Part shown: in pieces, positions 36,566-45,061 of the stretch
How the letters are laid out: every line of letters begins with the position of its first letter
Position numbering within the stretch: the first letter of the stretch is position 1
Source: Phycisphaerae bacterium
GTDB taxonomy: Bacteria; Planctomycetota; Phycisphaerae; UBA1845; JAFGLZ01
DNA length: 64,000 bases
Direction of reading: 5' to 3'
Assembly: GCA_016927755.1 (NCBI GenBank)
Contig: JAFGLZ010000198.1
Coordinates: 61,021 to 125,020 of the forward strand
The notes under the pieces: generated by a model
What the model was told of the DNA's origin: nothing
Database searches by the model: none
The model's input: only the letters and a program-made list of their open reading frames with translations
Position numbers and translations under genes: made by a program

Positions 36566-37345
36566 TCACTGTGACGTGAATCGATGCCCCGCCCCCTGAT
36601 GGAAGTACTTGCTCGTCATGACGTGGCACACGATGCTCTCGCCGCCAGCCCCTTCGTTCGGATACCAGTTGCGGGACGGAACCGGTAGGTGCGACCGATT
36701 TGGGTCGTCGGCGATCTGGCTCTCCTGGAACGCCAGCCAATCGATCTTGCCCCCCGGGCCGCAGCTCCAGATCGCGTACGCCACCGGGCTATGCTCGTCG
36801 ACCACCCACCGCTCCCACGGGCGCGGATCTGGCGCGGGGTTCAGCTTGTAAGTCGGATAGCACACGTCGTTCACGTCGTTGCAGTCGTCGTTGGGAAAGT
36901 CCTTCGGCACCCAGATCCGGTAGCTCGTAAGCTGGTGGTTGTTGCCCCAGCCCACCCCGGTTTTCATGTACTTCAAGCTGTTGCCGTCCGGATCGAACGG
37001 ATCCTTGTACCACACGTACTCGTGCTTGCCGTCGCCCTGCATCCGACCCGTCAGGTAGTGCTCACGAAACAGCTCCGCGGGCAACTCGTAGTACTGGTCC
37101 ATGTTCTGGCTCTCGCCGGCGCAGAACGACTGTGCGAGCGGATACTCCCGCTGATCATCGGCGTACATCTCCAACGCCCGACCGATGCCGTGCAGTTCCG
37201 CGTGAACCTTGACGACCTTGGCCTTGATCCGTGCCTTGGACAGCGTCGGAACGAGAATGGACACGAGCAGCACCACGATGGCCACGACCACCAGCAGCTC
37301 GATGAGCGTGAAGCCCCGCCAGTCGCCATGCCTGTCCCGTGCCAT
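36566..37345 (-). CDS. Type II secretion/type IV-like prepilin
   Basis: The 259-residue protein has GFTLIELLVVVAIVVLLVSILVPTLSKAR, the prepilin peptidase site and hydrophobic assembly helix (cleavage after Gly, methylated Phe). The soluble domain contains DPFDPDGNSLKYMK and several Asn/Asp loops, as in planctomycete H-X9-DG-like prepilins. It is probably a minor pseudopilin or surface fibre subunit. The start at 37345 follows GGAG by 6 nt. It is 108 nt downstream of the surface-protein gene at 37454. Confidence 0.85.
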   Translation of the reverse strand: MARDRHGDWRGFTLIELLVVVAIVVLLVSILVPTLSKARIKAKVVKVHAELHGIGRALEMYADDQREYPLAQSFCAGESQNMDQYYELPAELFREHYLTGRMQGDGKHEYVWYKDPFDPDGNSLKYMKTGVGWGNNHQLTSYRIWVPKDFPNDDCNDVNDVCYPTYKLNPAPDPRPWERWVVDEHSPVAYAIWSCGPGGKIDWLAFQESQIADDPNRSHLPVPSRNWYPNEGAGGESIVCHVMTSKYFHQGAGHRFTSQ

Positions 37346-37453
37346 CCGCGACTCCGTTTCGCTCCGCGCGCCAGCGCGGATCGACCCGCACCGCAACCGC
37401 GGGCGGGTCGGCCGCCTAGACGCTTCTATCGCTTCCCGGCGCGACGCGGCCGG

Positions 37454-38617
37454 TTATCCGCGTCGACGTCGAATCGCCGCCGACAACCCCAGAACACCGA
37501 GCATCATCGGCACGAGCGGCGTCGCCAGGCCGCTGCCGCATTTGAACACCGCCGTCACCTCTCGGCTGTCGGCCATCGTCAGCGTGGTCGTGCAGTTACT
37601 GTCGAGTTCCGCGTAGTTGGCATCTCCCGGATAGTTCGGGTCGTACAGCTCCCAATGCCTGAAGTACCGGCCCTCGACCGGCTCGGCGGTCAGCGTTACC
37701 TCGGTCCCGCCGGGATAGATCCGCAGGTTCGGGTCGTCCGGCGCGAACTCCGGCAGGTTCGAGTCATTCGGCTCCGGGCTGACCGTCACCGTTCCCCAGA
37801 GACCGTTCACCGTGCCCAGCGACAGCGTGAACCGGAAGTCCGAGAAGTGCTTGACCCACAGGCGATAGTCCCCGTGCGCCGGCGGCGTGGGATCCTCCTG
37901 ATCGAAGATGCCCCGCACGCCGAACGTCCCCACGGGCACCGCATAGTCGCCGAAGTCGCCCATTGCGCTCAGCAGCAGCGCGAGGTCCTGCCCGCTGGCA
38001 TCCGTGATCGTCAGCGTCTGGCCCGCTGCCCAGGCGCCCGACTCGATCCCCACGTCGCTGAGTTGACACCACTGCGCCTGATACTGCTCGCCGCCGGTAG
38101 CGCGCGTCTGATCGAAGAACGTGCATGCAGCGATGTCCGGAATCAGCCGAGCCGTCGGAACGCCGACGCCGGCCTGGAGCACCGTCACCGCAAACTGCAT
38201 CGCCGGGTCGCTCGAGTGACGGCTGTTGATGTTCACCTTCCCGTTGTGGTCCGAGATCAGCGCCTCGATCCGGATCCGATCGCCCGCCGCCACATCCGGA
38301 AACGGCGGCCAGGTCCACCCCGACGGGTTGAACCACACCCCGTGCCACGCCGCGATCCCCCCCGCATCCGGCGACTCGCCCTGCAAGTACACCTGCCACT
38401 GGATGCTGCCATCGAGCATCTCGCTGCTCGCGTTGAGCGCGATCCCTTCGACCGTCACCCAACTCCCCGGAAGCGTGGGGTCGGCCCCGATCCGCGGGTC
38501 CGTGCCCACGCCGTTCGCATCAACCGCCTCGATGTCCCAAATGCTGTCCGCTCCGAAGGCACCGGGCGCACAAACCAGTGTCAGGACGCTCATCCAAGCT
38601 AGACCTCTACGGATCAT
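37454..38617 (-). CDS. Exported surface protein with C-terminal sorting-like tail
   Basis: The 387-residue protein starts with a signal peptide (LAWMSVLTLVCAPGAFGAD). A beta-rich extracellular region follows with Asn/Asp/Gly turns. Near the end is a repeat-like module (GGTEVTLTAEPVEGRYFRHWE ... EVTAVFKCGS) resembling InlB-type/Listeria-Bacteroides repeats. The tail is a short hydrophobic stretch then RRRRG, like PEP-CTERM or MYXO-CTERM signals. The ATG at 38617 is the third of three tandem ATGs and best spaced from GAGGAG. Function is unknown, probably adhesion. Confidence 0.75.
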   Translation of the reverse strand: MIRRGLAWMSVLTLVCAPGAFGADSIWDIEAVDANGVGTDPRIGADPTLPGSWVTVEGIALNASSEMLDGSIQWQVYLQGESPDAGGIAAWHGVWFNPSGWTWPPFPDVAAGDRIRIEALISDHNGKVNINSRHSSDPAMQFAVTVLQAGVGVPTARLIPDIAACTFFDQTRATGGEQYQAQWCQLSDVGIESGAWAAGQTLTITDASGQDLALLLSAMGDFGDYAVPVGTFGVRGIFDQEDPTPPAHGDYRLWVKHFSDFRFTLSLGTVNGLWGTVTVSPEPNDSNLPEFAPDDPNLRIYPGGTEVTLTAEPVEGRYFRHWELYDPNYPGDANYAELDSNCTTTLTMADSREVTAVFKCGSGLATPLVPMMLGVLGLSAAIRRRRG

Positions 38618-38764
38618 CATCATCTCCTCTCTCTTCTCCTCACGGAAACTGCCGCCGACGCCCCTGCGTCCTGTCCAATCCCCCTCGCTCACCGGCCCGC
38701 CAGGACCGACGCGAGATCACGATGCTCTCCCGCGCCAAACCCAGATCGTGCCAAGCTCCATCAA

Positions 38765-38779
38765 CTAGGTGGCACCTAG
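38765..38779. promoter_or_regulatory. Perfect 15-bp palindrome
   Basis: CTAGGTG-G-CACCTAG is symmetric around a single base, as in dimeric regulator sites. It lies 148 nt upstream of the surface-protein ATG on the minus strand. Confidence 0.45.
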
Positions 38780-38818
38780 AACACAAGCTTCTCCCGCCAA
38801 AGGCCTTGATGAAGCAGT

Positions 38819-38850
38819 CTGCTAGACAATGCTGAGCACTGATCTAGCAG
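38819..38850. promoter_or_regulatory. Nested inverted repeat
   Basis: CTGCTAGA at 38819-38826 and TCTAGCAG at 38843-38850 are exact inverse complements. TGCTGAGCA is nested between them. It could be a transcription factor site, an RNA hairpin or a decayed element end. Confidence 0.4.
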
Positions 38851-39144
38851 TCGTAGCACGATGTCTAAAAACGTAGCACCAACTTATCCTCGCGTCAAGC
38901 CCATTCTTTGCCTTTTCCCAGACTTATCCCTCCCTTCAAGCCCCCCTGCCGAATACCCGACGATCGCGCGCCACCCCGCGCGTCACCACCGCCCCACCTT
39001 CCCCCGGGAACTGGTTGCTCGCGTCCAAGAGCCCTATGATACGCCTGCATGGACATCGACCAGGGCGCCCCGGGCTCCGAGATCGCGAGCCTATGCCACG
39101 CCGCAACCCTTCATGACGCACCGGCGTATCGGAAAGGACACCGT

Positions 39145-39954
39145 ATGATGAAAGTGGGAATCACGGCGCTCGTCACGCCGCGCGAGTGGACGTTCGAGCA
39201 GACGCTCGAGAACATCAAGGCCGCCGACTACGAATCCCTGGAGATCGCCGTCCGCGACGACGGCCCCATTACCCTCCAGACGAGCCAAGCGGACCTCCGC
39301 GGCATGGCCAAGCGCGCCGCCGACGTCGGCATCACGCTCGAGTCCTCCTGCCCCGCCGGAATCCGCAACGACCCCAAGGACCTCATGATCGATGACGACG
39401 CCGCGCGCGCCAGGGCCATCGACACTTGGAGGAGATGCATCGACCTGAATCACGTCATGGGCATCGACACGATGCTCGTCGTCCTCGGCGGGCTACCCCC
39501 CGAGCTCTACTACCACCACGCCTACGCCAACGCCCTGCAGTCCATGCAGCGACTCGCGCCGCATGCCGAGCAGGCCGGCGTGAGCCTGGCCATCGAATAC
39601 GTCTGGAACAAGTTCCTCCTGTCCCCCATGGAGTGCGCCCGGTTTTGCGCCGAGGTCGCCAGCCCCCGCGTCGGCTTCTATTTCGATCCCGGCAACATGG
39701 CCATCTTCGGCTGGCCGCACCACTGGGTCCGCATCTGCGGACACCTGCTCAAGATGGTCCACATGAAGGACTTCACCTGGAATGACCAGCGATATCGCTG
39801 GCCCGCCCTCCTCGAGGGCGACGTCGACTTCGTCCCCATCATGCGGGAACTCCGCGCCATCGGATACGACCGCTCGCTCATCTCGGAGGTCGGCCTCGAC
39901 GTGGCCTCGCTCGAGCAGACGGCACAGGCCATCAGAAGGATCATGGCGATGTGA
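39145..39954 (+). CDS. Sugar phosphate isomerase/epimerase (AP-endonuclease-2 fold)
   Basis: The 269-residue TIM-barrel protein shows the family pattern: KAADYESLEIAVRDDG, LESSCPAGIRN, LAIEYVWNKFLLS (metal-binding Glu), VGFYFDPGNMAIFG (Asp), HMKDFTW (His/Asp) and SEVGLD (Glu). It is a metal-dependent isomerase or epimerase of sugars, similar to IolE/IolI/xylose isomerase-like proteins, with an unidentified substrate. AAAGGA lies 6 nt before the ATG. It overlaps the exporter gene by 4 nt, so they are coupled. Confidence 0.85.
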   Translation: MMKVGITALVTPREWTFEQTLENIKAADYESLEIAVRDDGPITLQTSQADLRGMAKRAADVGITLESSCPAGIRNDPKDLMIDDDAARARAIDTWRRCIDLNHVMGIDTMLVVLGGLPPELYYHHAYANALQSMQRLAPHAEQAGVSLAIEYVWNKFLLSPMECARFCAEVASPRVGFYFDPGNMAIFGWPHHWVRICGHLLKMVHMKDFTWNDQRYRWPALLEGDVDFVPIMRELRAIGYDRSLISEVGLDVASLEQTAQAIRRIMAM

Positions 39955-40694
39955 CCATGGACCTCGATTCCGCGCTCATCTCGGCCATGGTCATCTTCTT
40001 CGTGGCCAATCTCATCCAGGGCTTCACCGGTTTCGGCATGGGCATCTTCGCCGTCACCGGACTGACCCTCTTCGGGGAGATCGTCCATGCCACGATCCTG
40101 ACGAACCTGGCCGGCCTCATCACCGTCTCGATGGTCTTCGGGCGGCTCTGGCGCCACACGAGTTGGCGGCACCTCCTACCGGTTATGCTAGGCATCGCCG
40201 TCTTCAACCCCGTCGGCCTGGCCCTGCTCAAGTACTTCGGCCCGACGCACCCCGACACGGTCCGACGAGCACTGGGACTCGTCATCATCGGCTTCGCGCT
40301 CTGGTCGCTCTGGAACAAGACGCCCAAACCCCGAGCGAGGATCTGGCCGATCGGACTGGCCGCGGGCATGGTGGGCGGAATCCTGGGCGGCGCCTTCACG
40401 ATGTCCGGGCCGGCCCTCGTCGCGTACGTCTACTCGCTCCCCCTCGAACGCGACGCCATGAAGGCCAGCGTCAACGCCTGCTTCCTTTTCAACTGCGTCT
40501 ATCGGCTGATCCAACTCGTCTCGGCCGGCGACATCACGCGCCCCGTGCTCGTCCAATTCGCATGGTGCGTCCCCGCGATCTTCCTTGGCGTGGGTCTCGG
40601 GCTCGTCCTAGCCCGAGGTGTCAGCACGGAGCGATTCCGGAGATACGCCTGGATCGCCTTCGGCCTGCTCGGCCTGATTCTCATCGCCAGGTAA
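39951..40694 (+). CDS. TauE/SafE-family membrane exporter
   Basis: The 247-residue protein has about 8 membrane spans. NLIQGFTGFGMGIFAV near the N terminus and GGILGGAFTMSGPALVAYV in the middle are the paired repeats of TauE/SafE transporters, which move sulfite, sulfoacetate or other organic anions. The GTG start overlaps the isomerase stop (GTGA), indicating translational coupling; ATG at 39957 is an alternative. The substrate may be related to that isomerase, which is inference. Confidence 0.85.
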   Translation: MTMDLDSALISAMVIFFVANLIQGFTGFGMGIFAVTGLTLFGEIVHATILTNLAGLITVSMVFGRLWRHTSWRHLLPVMLGIAVFNPVGLALLKYFGPTHPDTVRRALGLVIIGFALWSLWNKTPKPRARIWPIGLAAGMVGGILGGAFTMSGPALVAYVYSLPLERDAMKASVNACFLFNCVYRLIQLVSAGDITRPVLVQFAWCVPAIFLGVGLGLVLARGVSTERFRRYAWIAFGLLGLILIAR

Positions 40695-40797
40695 TCAAGC
40701 GACCTTCTTGGTGAGTGAGTTTGGCTTCGTGTTTCGGGGAGACCGGCCGGTCCATCCCCCGGAAGATGGCCCCCGACCGTGGAAGCCGCCGCGCTAG

Positions 40798-43700
40798 TCA
40801 TCGCGGGCTCTCGTTCGTCCCGCCATCGGGCGTCGGTGGCGACGCCCCTTCCGGCGGACCCTGCGACAGCTCCACCCGCAGCGGCTTGTCGTCGATCATG
40901 CTGATCGTCCGCTGCGGGAACGGGATGTTGATCCCCTTCTCCGCGAAAGCCTTGTTGATCGCGAACCGAAGCTCCGTCAGGCTCGACATCCGATCGGACA
41001 GATCCTCGAACCAGATCAGCAGCTTGAACAGCAGCGCGTTGTCCGCGAAGTCCATGAACCACACGATCGGCGCCGGGTCCCTCAGCACCTTCGGATGCTC
41101 GTAGGCCACTCGCATCAGAAGCCGCCGCACCAGCTCCACGTCGCTTCCGTAGGCCACGCCGATGTCGAGTTGGCCGCGGATGCGGCGGTCCTGAAGCGAC
41201 CAGTTGACCACCTGGGCCGTGATGAACTCCCCGTTTGGAATGATGAGGTCGATGTTGTCGAACGTCTTGATCGACGTCGACCGGATGCTGATGCCCGTCA
41301 CCTCGCCGATCTTTCCTCCGACCTCCACGATGTCGCCCACCTTGATGTGCCGCTCGAAGAAGATCATCAGTCCGCTGATGAAGTTGATGAAGAGCGGCTG
41401 CAGACCGAGGCCAAGACCCAGGCCCAACGTCCCCACGAGCACCGTCAGCGCCCCCAACTCCACATGCAGCAGTTGCATCGCCGCGTAGATGCCGAACACG
41501 ACCAGGAAGTAGTGCAGAATGGTGTTGATCGCCGCCCGCCCGCCCCGGTCCAACGCCTCGTACGCCGGGTACACGCGTGTGTTCAAAATCGATCGGAGAC
41601 TCCGACTCCCCAACACGCTCACAAGGACGGCCAGAAGCGCCGCCAGCACCCGCCACAGCGTCACCGGCTGCTCCTCCAGACCAGCCAGCCGGTAGTTCAG
41701 CGCTGAATTGATCTCCACCAGCGTGATGCCCCACACCCGCAGCATCAGCAGCAAACCGCACAGCCTGATGACCCAACTGAACAGCGAGGACGTCAATCCG
41801 ACGAGGAACTCCGACTCGCTCCCATCGTCATCCGGCTCCACGGAACGAGGGGCGGCCTCCTGGCTTGCGATGACCGCGTCGCTCGCGGGAACGGCCGGCT
41901 CGGCCTTCTCTTCCAACGCTTGCTGCTCTTGGCGCTGCTGCTCGTAGACTCGTCGATACTTCCGCGCCAGATCGGCCACGTAGCTCGTGGCAATGCTTAC
42001 GACAAGCGCCAACGAGAACGTCAAAACCGTGTTCCGGATCAGATACCCCGACAACGCGCCGTAGCCCATCATCTGAAGAACCAGTAGCCCCATCACACCC
42101 AGCGGAAGCAGCGGATAGATCGCCCCGATCAGCGTGTACAGCCAACGCGCCCGAAGGTTCTCCGGACGCCCCACCACTTTCATGACCATCTGCTTGCGAA
42201 ACAGGAACAGCAGCACGACGACCAGCGATGCCGTCTTGTACACCTGCCACAGATACCCCCGTGTCTCGGCCATGACGTCCAGCAGGTAGAGCATCAGCGG
42301 CGCCGGAACGAGCACGATCGTCGTGATGATGAAGGCCCGAAGCCAGCGGCGGTAGTACCGGGCCACCGTGTTGCTGCACCGTACCAGCCGGAACCGCGGA
42401 CGAGCCCGCAGGAACAGCGCGCGGTTCAAGCCGAACGCCAGGAAGACCCCGGCCGTGAGGAGCAATACGGCCAGGGCGAGGTCGCTCGGATCGCCCTGCA
42501 GGTCGACAATGCGTGTGAAGCACACCGCCACCAGGAGCGGCAGGACGGGTATCGCCGTCTCGGCCACGAGACGGCGTCCCGCCAGCCGAAGCCGCTCGCT
42601 GAAACCCGCCGCCTCGATCCCCTCCTGGCGCATCCGCTCGCCGAGCGCCGCCTCGTACGCCACCGCCCAACGCCGCTGACTCCGACCCAGATGCCACGAC
42701 AGTGGAACCGATACGACCAGCAGCGCCCCCATCACCAGCCAATACGACGACGGGATCGACGAAAGCTGCTTCCGCGCGGAGGAGTACGCCTTTTCGAGCT
42801 GGACGCGCAGGTAGCCCGCGTTATCCTTCCACTCCTGGCGAATCGACTTCCAGGCGAACCGGACGAGACCCTCGTCCCTCACCACCAGGTAGGACCAGTA
42901 GAGATTGCTCCTGGCCCGCTCAAGCTGCTCGACGTACTTCTTCGACCGGCCGATCGATTGCGTCAGCCGATCGATCGCCGCGTTCTGGAGCGACTCGATC
43001 GTGCTCATTTGGACCGTCAGCTTCTTCTGCCGCTCGTCCAGCGCCGTCAGCAGTTTCTCGGCCACCACGTCGGACGGACGAGACGGCAGATCGTCCATCT
43101 CGTCCCGCGTCCGTTCGACCTGCTCCAGGATCTGATCCCGCTTGGCAAATGCCGTCTCCCGCTCGTCGATCGTGTCGTCCAGCTTGTCATTCAGCCTGTC
43201 GTAATACGCCCGCTCCTGCGCAAGCTCCTTGCGAACGTCCCGATACCGTGACAAGACTTCCTGGCCGCTCCGCCGGACTAGCGAGTCCAACCACGTCTTC
43301 CAGTACTTCTCGCGGCGCGCGATCCGATTCTCGTCCTTGCCGAACTGGCTCTCGGGATAGCGGTCTCGCGTCGGGTTGTCGTACTTCTCGAACTCCTTGT
43401 ATACCTCCTCGATCGCCTTGGCGAGCCCCCAATATGTCCGCTCCCACTCCGTCTTGGCCTCCGCGATCCGCTTATCGATCCGCGCCAGCTCGCTCTCCGC
43501 CTCGGCCTTGTCCAGCGCGTTCATCCACTCGCGAAGCTTCTTGACATAGGGCTGCAGTGCCGACAGACGCCTCGCCTCTCGACGCTGCTCCTGGGCCAGC
43601 AGCGACTCCTCGAGGTTCAAGCCTTGGCTGTCGGCAAGAGCTCGCTCGTACGTGAGCACCGCGATCCGCTTGGCGTACTGCGCCTGCTCCCGCTCCGGCC

Positions 43701-44376
43701 CCGCCTTGGCCGTCGTCGTGCGAACCGTGAAGTCCGCCACCGCCGCGTCAAACGCCTTTCGGGTCTCCGCGACGCGCTCCCCGGTCTTCCTTCGGAGTTC
43801 CGCCAACTTGGCCTGACGTTCCACCCGGGCGGTCTGCGCCCTGACTTGTGAATCGTGCTCCTGATTCAGCTTGTCGTACAGTTCCGCCACGTCCTTCCGC
43901 GTGCCCACCTCCTCCCGCGCCTGCTCCTGCGAGGCCAGCTTCCCCTCCAATACCTTGGTCTTGCCTTCCAGGGCCTCGACCTCTTCCTTGAGCTTGCGGA
44001 TCCCCTCCTCGCTCTTGAACTTCTCCAGCAGCTCGTTCGACAGCTTCTGTTGCTGAAGTAGGTTGTCGTATTCCTTGAGCAGGAAATAGAGGTTCGTCGC
44101 CACGTCCGCCGGCTGCGTCGTCGTCTCGATCGGCTGCGTGGCAGCGGGCTGCGTCGCCGATGCCGTCCTCAGCGCCGCCATCTCCTCGGCCAGTTCCTTC
44201 CGCCGCGCCTCGATCTCTTCGACCGTCGTCGGCGCCTTGACCGCAACCGCCGCGCGCTTATCCTCGGCCAGCGACGTCGTCGCTGTCGTTGTGGGCACCG
44301 GGCCCTCGGCCGCGGTCAGATCGACACCGAGAAACACCGCCAGTACCGTCAGCGCTACTGTTGCCGCGCGTTTCAT
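40798..44376 (-). CDS. Large MscK-like mechanosensitive channel
   Basis: The 1192-residue protein has a signal peptide, then a periplasmic coiled-coil region of about 550 residues (LLQQQKLSNELLEKFKSEEGI and long charged heptads), then about 10 membrane spans. The C-terminal MscS domain contains LGLGLGLGLQPLFINFISG (the pore-lining helix is Gly/Leu-rich), IKVGDIVEVGGKIGEVTGI and IIPNGEFIT. It releases solutes under hypo-osmotic stress. The start at 44376 was chosen because the signal peptide begins there. Confidence 0.87.
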   Translation of the reverse strand: MKRAATVALTVLAVFLGVDLTAAEGPVPTTTATTSLAEDKRAAVAVKAPTTVEEIEARRKELAEEMAALRTASATQPAATQPIETTTQPADVATNLYFLLKEYDNLLQQQKLSNELLEKFKSEEGIRKLKEEVEALEGKTKVLEGKLASQEQAREEVGTRKDVAELYDKLNQEHDSQVRAQTARVERQAKLAELRRKTGERVAETRKAFDAAVADFTVRTTTAKAGPEREQAQYAKRIAVLTYERALADSQGLNLEESLLAQEQRREARRLSALQPYVKKLREWMNALDKAEAESELARIDKRIAEAKTEWERTYWGLAKAIEEVYKEFEKYDNPTRDRYPESQFGKDENRIARREKYWKTWLDSLVRRSGQEVLSRYRDVRKELAQERAYYDRLNDKLDDTIDERETAFAKRDQILEQVERTRDEMDDLPSRPSDVVAEKLLTALDERQKKLTVQMSTIESLQNAAIDRLTQSIGRSKKYVEQLERARSNLYWSYLVVRDEGLVRFAWKSIRQEWKDNAGYLRVQLEKAYSSARKQLSSIPSSYWLVMGALLVVSVPLSWHLGRSQRRWAVAYEAALGERMRQEGIEAAGFSERLRLAGRRLVAETAIPVLPLLVAVCFTRIVDLQGDPSDLALAVLLLTAGVFLAFGLNRALFLRARPRFRLVRCSNTVARYYRRWLRAFIITTIVLVPAPLMLYLLDVMAETRGYLWQVYKTASLVVVLLFLFRKQMVMKVVGRPENLRARWLYTLIGAIYPLLPLGVMGLLVLQMMGYGALSGYLIRNTVLTFSLALVVSIATSYVADLARKYRRVYEQQRQEQQALEEKAEPAVPASDAVIASQEAAPRSVEPDDDGSESEFLVGLTSSLFSWVIRLCGLLLMLRVWGITLVEINSALNYRLAGLEEQPVTLWRVLAALLAVLVSVLGSRSLRSILNTRVYPAYEALDRGGRAAINTILHYFLVVFGIYAAMQLLHVELGALTVLVGTLGLGLGLGLQPLFINFISGLMIFFERHIKVGDIVEVGGKIGEVTGISIRSTSIKTFDNIDLIIPNGEFITAQVVNWSLQDRRIRGQLDIGVAYGSDVELVRRLLMRVAYEHPKVLRDPAPIVWFMDFADNALLFKLLIWFEDLSDRMSSLTELRFAINKAFAEKGINIPFPQRTISMIDDKPLRVELSQGPPEGASPPTPDGGTNESPR

Positions 44377-44856
44377 GGAGACTACCCCACAAGACGTGAT
44401 CGGAATGCGCACGCGCCGGTCCGCGATTGAGAGCCTGTTGTGATCGCTTCGTGTTCTACGCATGGGCCAAGTGGATCCCATTATACGCTCAGGCGCCCAG
44501 CTCTCAACTTCGCCCGCACAGCGTGTCCGCCGTAATGTGCATCCTCGCGATCATGGCAACCTCTCGAGCAAGAGCTGAAGGACCAACCCGAGCCGCGGAA
44601 TCCATCCCGAACGGCCCCCCAACCGCGCGGAATTAGGAGCCCCCTTCCGGAAACACGAAGCCGCCGAGTGGCTTGATCGCGGAAATACCGCTACATTACG
44701 CCAAACCACGCAACTTGAACTGCGACGTCGGATCCCGGCCTCCTGCCCGGTATCCACCTGGCTCGGTGCTGGGTGTCGTCGCGCGCACCGGCCAGGGGCG
44801 CGATCATCTTGAGCCGCCGGAACGAACCGGTGTGCCGTCCATAAGGAGACACTGAC
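44377..44856. other. Divergent intergenic region, nothing identified
   Basis: These 480 bases lie between the channel gene (minus) and the small exported peptide gene (plus). I see no gene, strong promoter or notable repeat beyond a short GCGG-AAATA-CCGC hairpin near 44680. Confidence 0.4.
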
Positions 44857-45027
44857 ATGCGACGCGGCATGGAACTCATGATCCTCGGACTGATCACCGT
44901 CCTCACCATGGGGGCGAGCTGTCGACAGGAAACGACGCAGTCCGTGATCGCCTCGTTTCTGAACCAGTTGGCCGTCACCCTGGCCGACGCGTTGGCGGCG
45001 GTGCTCGTCGGTCCCCTGGCCCAGTAG
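44857..45027 (+). CDS. Small exported peptide, unknown
   Basis: This 56-residue product starts at an ATG 7 nt after a strong AAGGAGA. It has an N-terminal hydrophobic stretch (MILGLITVLTMGASC) ending in Cys, which may be a lipobox-like or signal sequence. A short amphipathic C terminus follows (VIASFLNQLAVTLADALAAVL). The lipoprotein gene starts 34 nt downstream in the same direction, so they form a pair. No family is recognised. Confidence 0.6.
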   Translation: MRRGMELMILGLITVLTMGASCRQETTQSVIASFLNQLAVTLADALAAVLVGPLAQ

Positions 45028-45061
45028 CCCCGGCGACGCCATCCACCCAAGGAGATCGCCC

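Larger units (their letters stand above)
38618..39144. other. Divergent intergenic region with operator-like palindromes
   Basis: This 527-base region between the surface-protein gene (minus) and a sugar isomerase gene (plus) is less GC-rich than the coding DNA. It holds two perfect palindromes, at 38765-38779 and 38819-38850, and a repeated CGTAGCAC (about 38852 and 38872). No gene is supported. Confidence 0.5.

Noticed and set aside
40741..40752. GACCGGCCGGTC palindrome between convergent genes.
   Set aside because: A 12-bp GC-rich palindrome is expected by chance in DNA of this composition.
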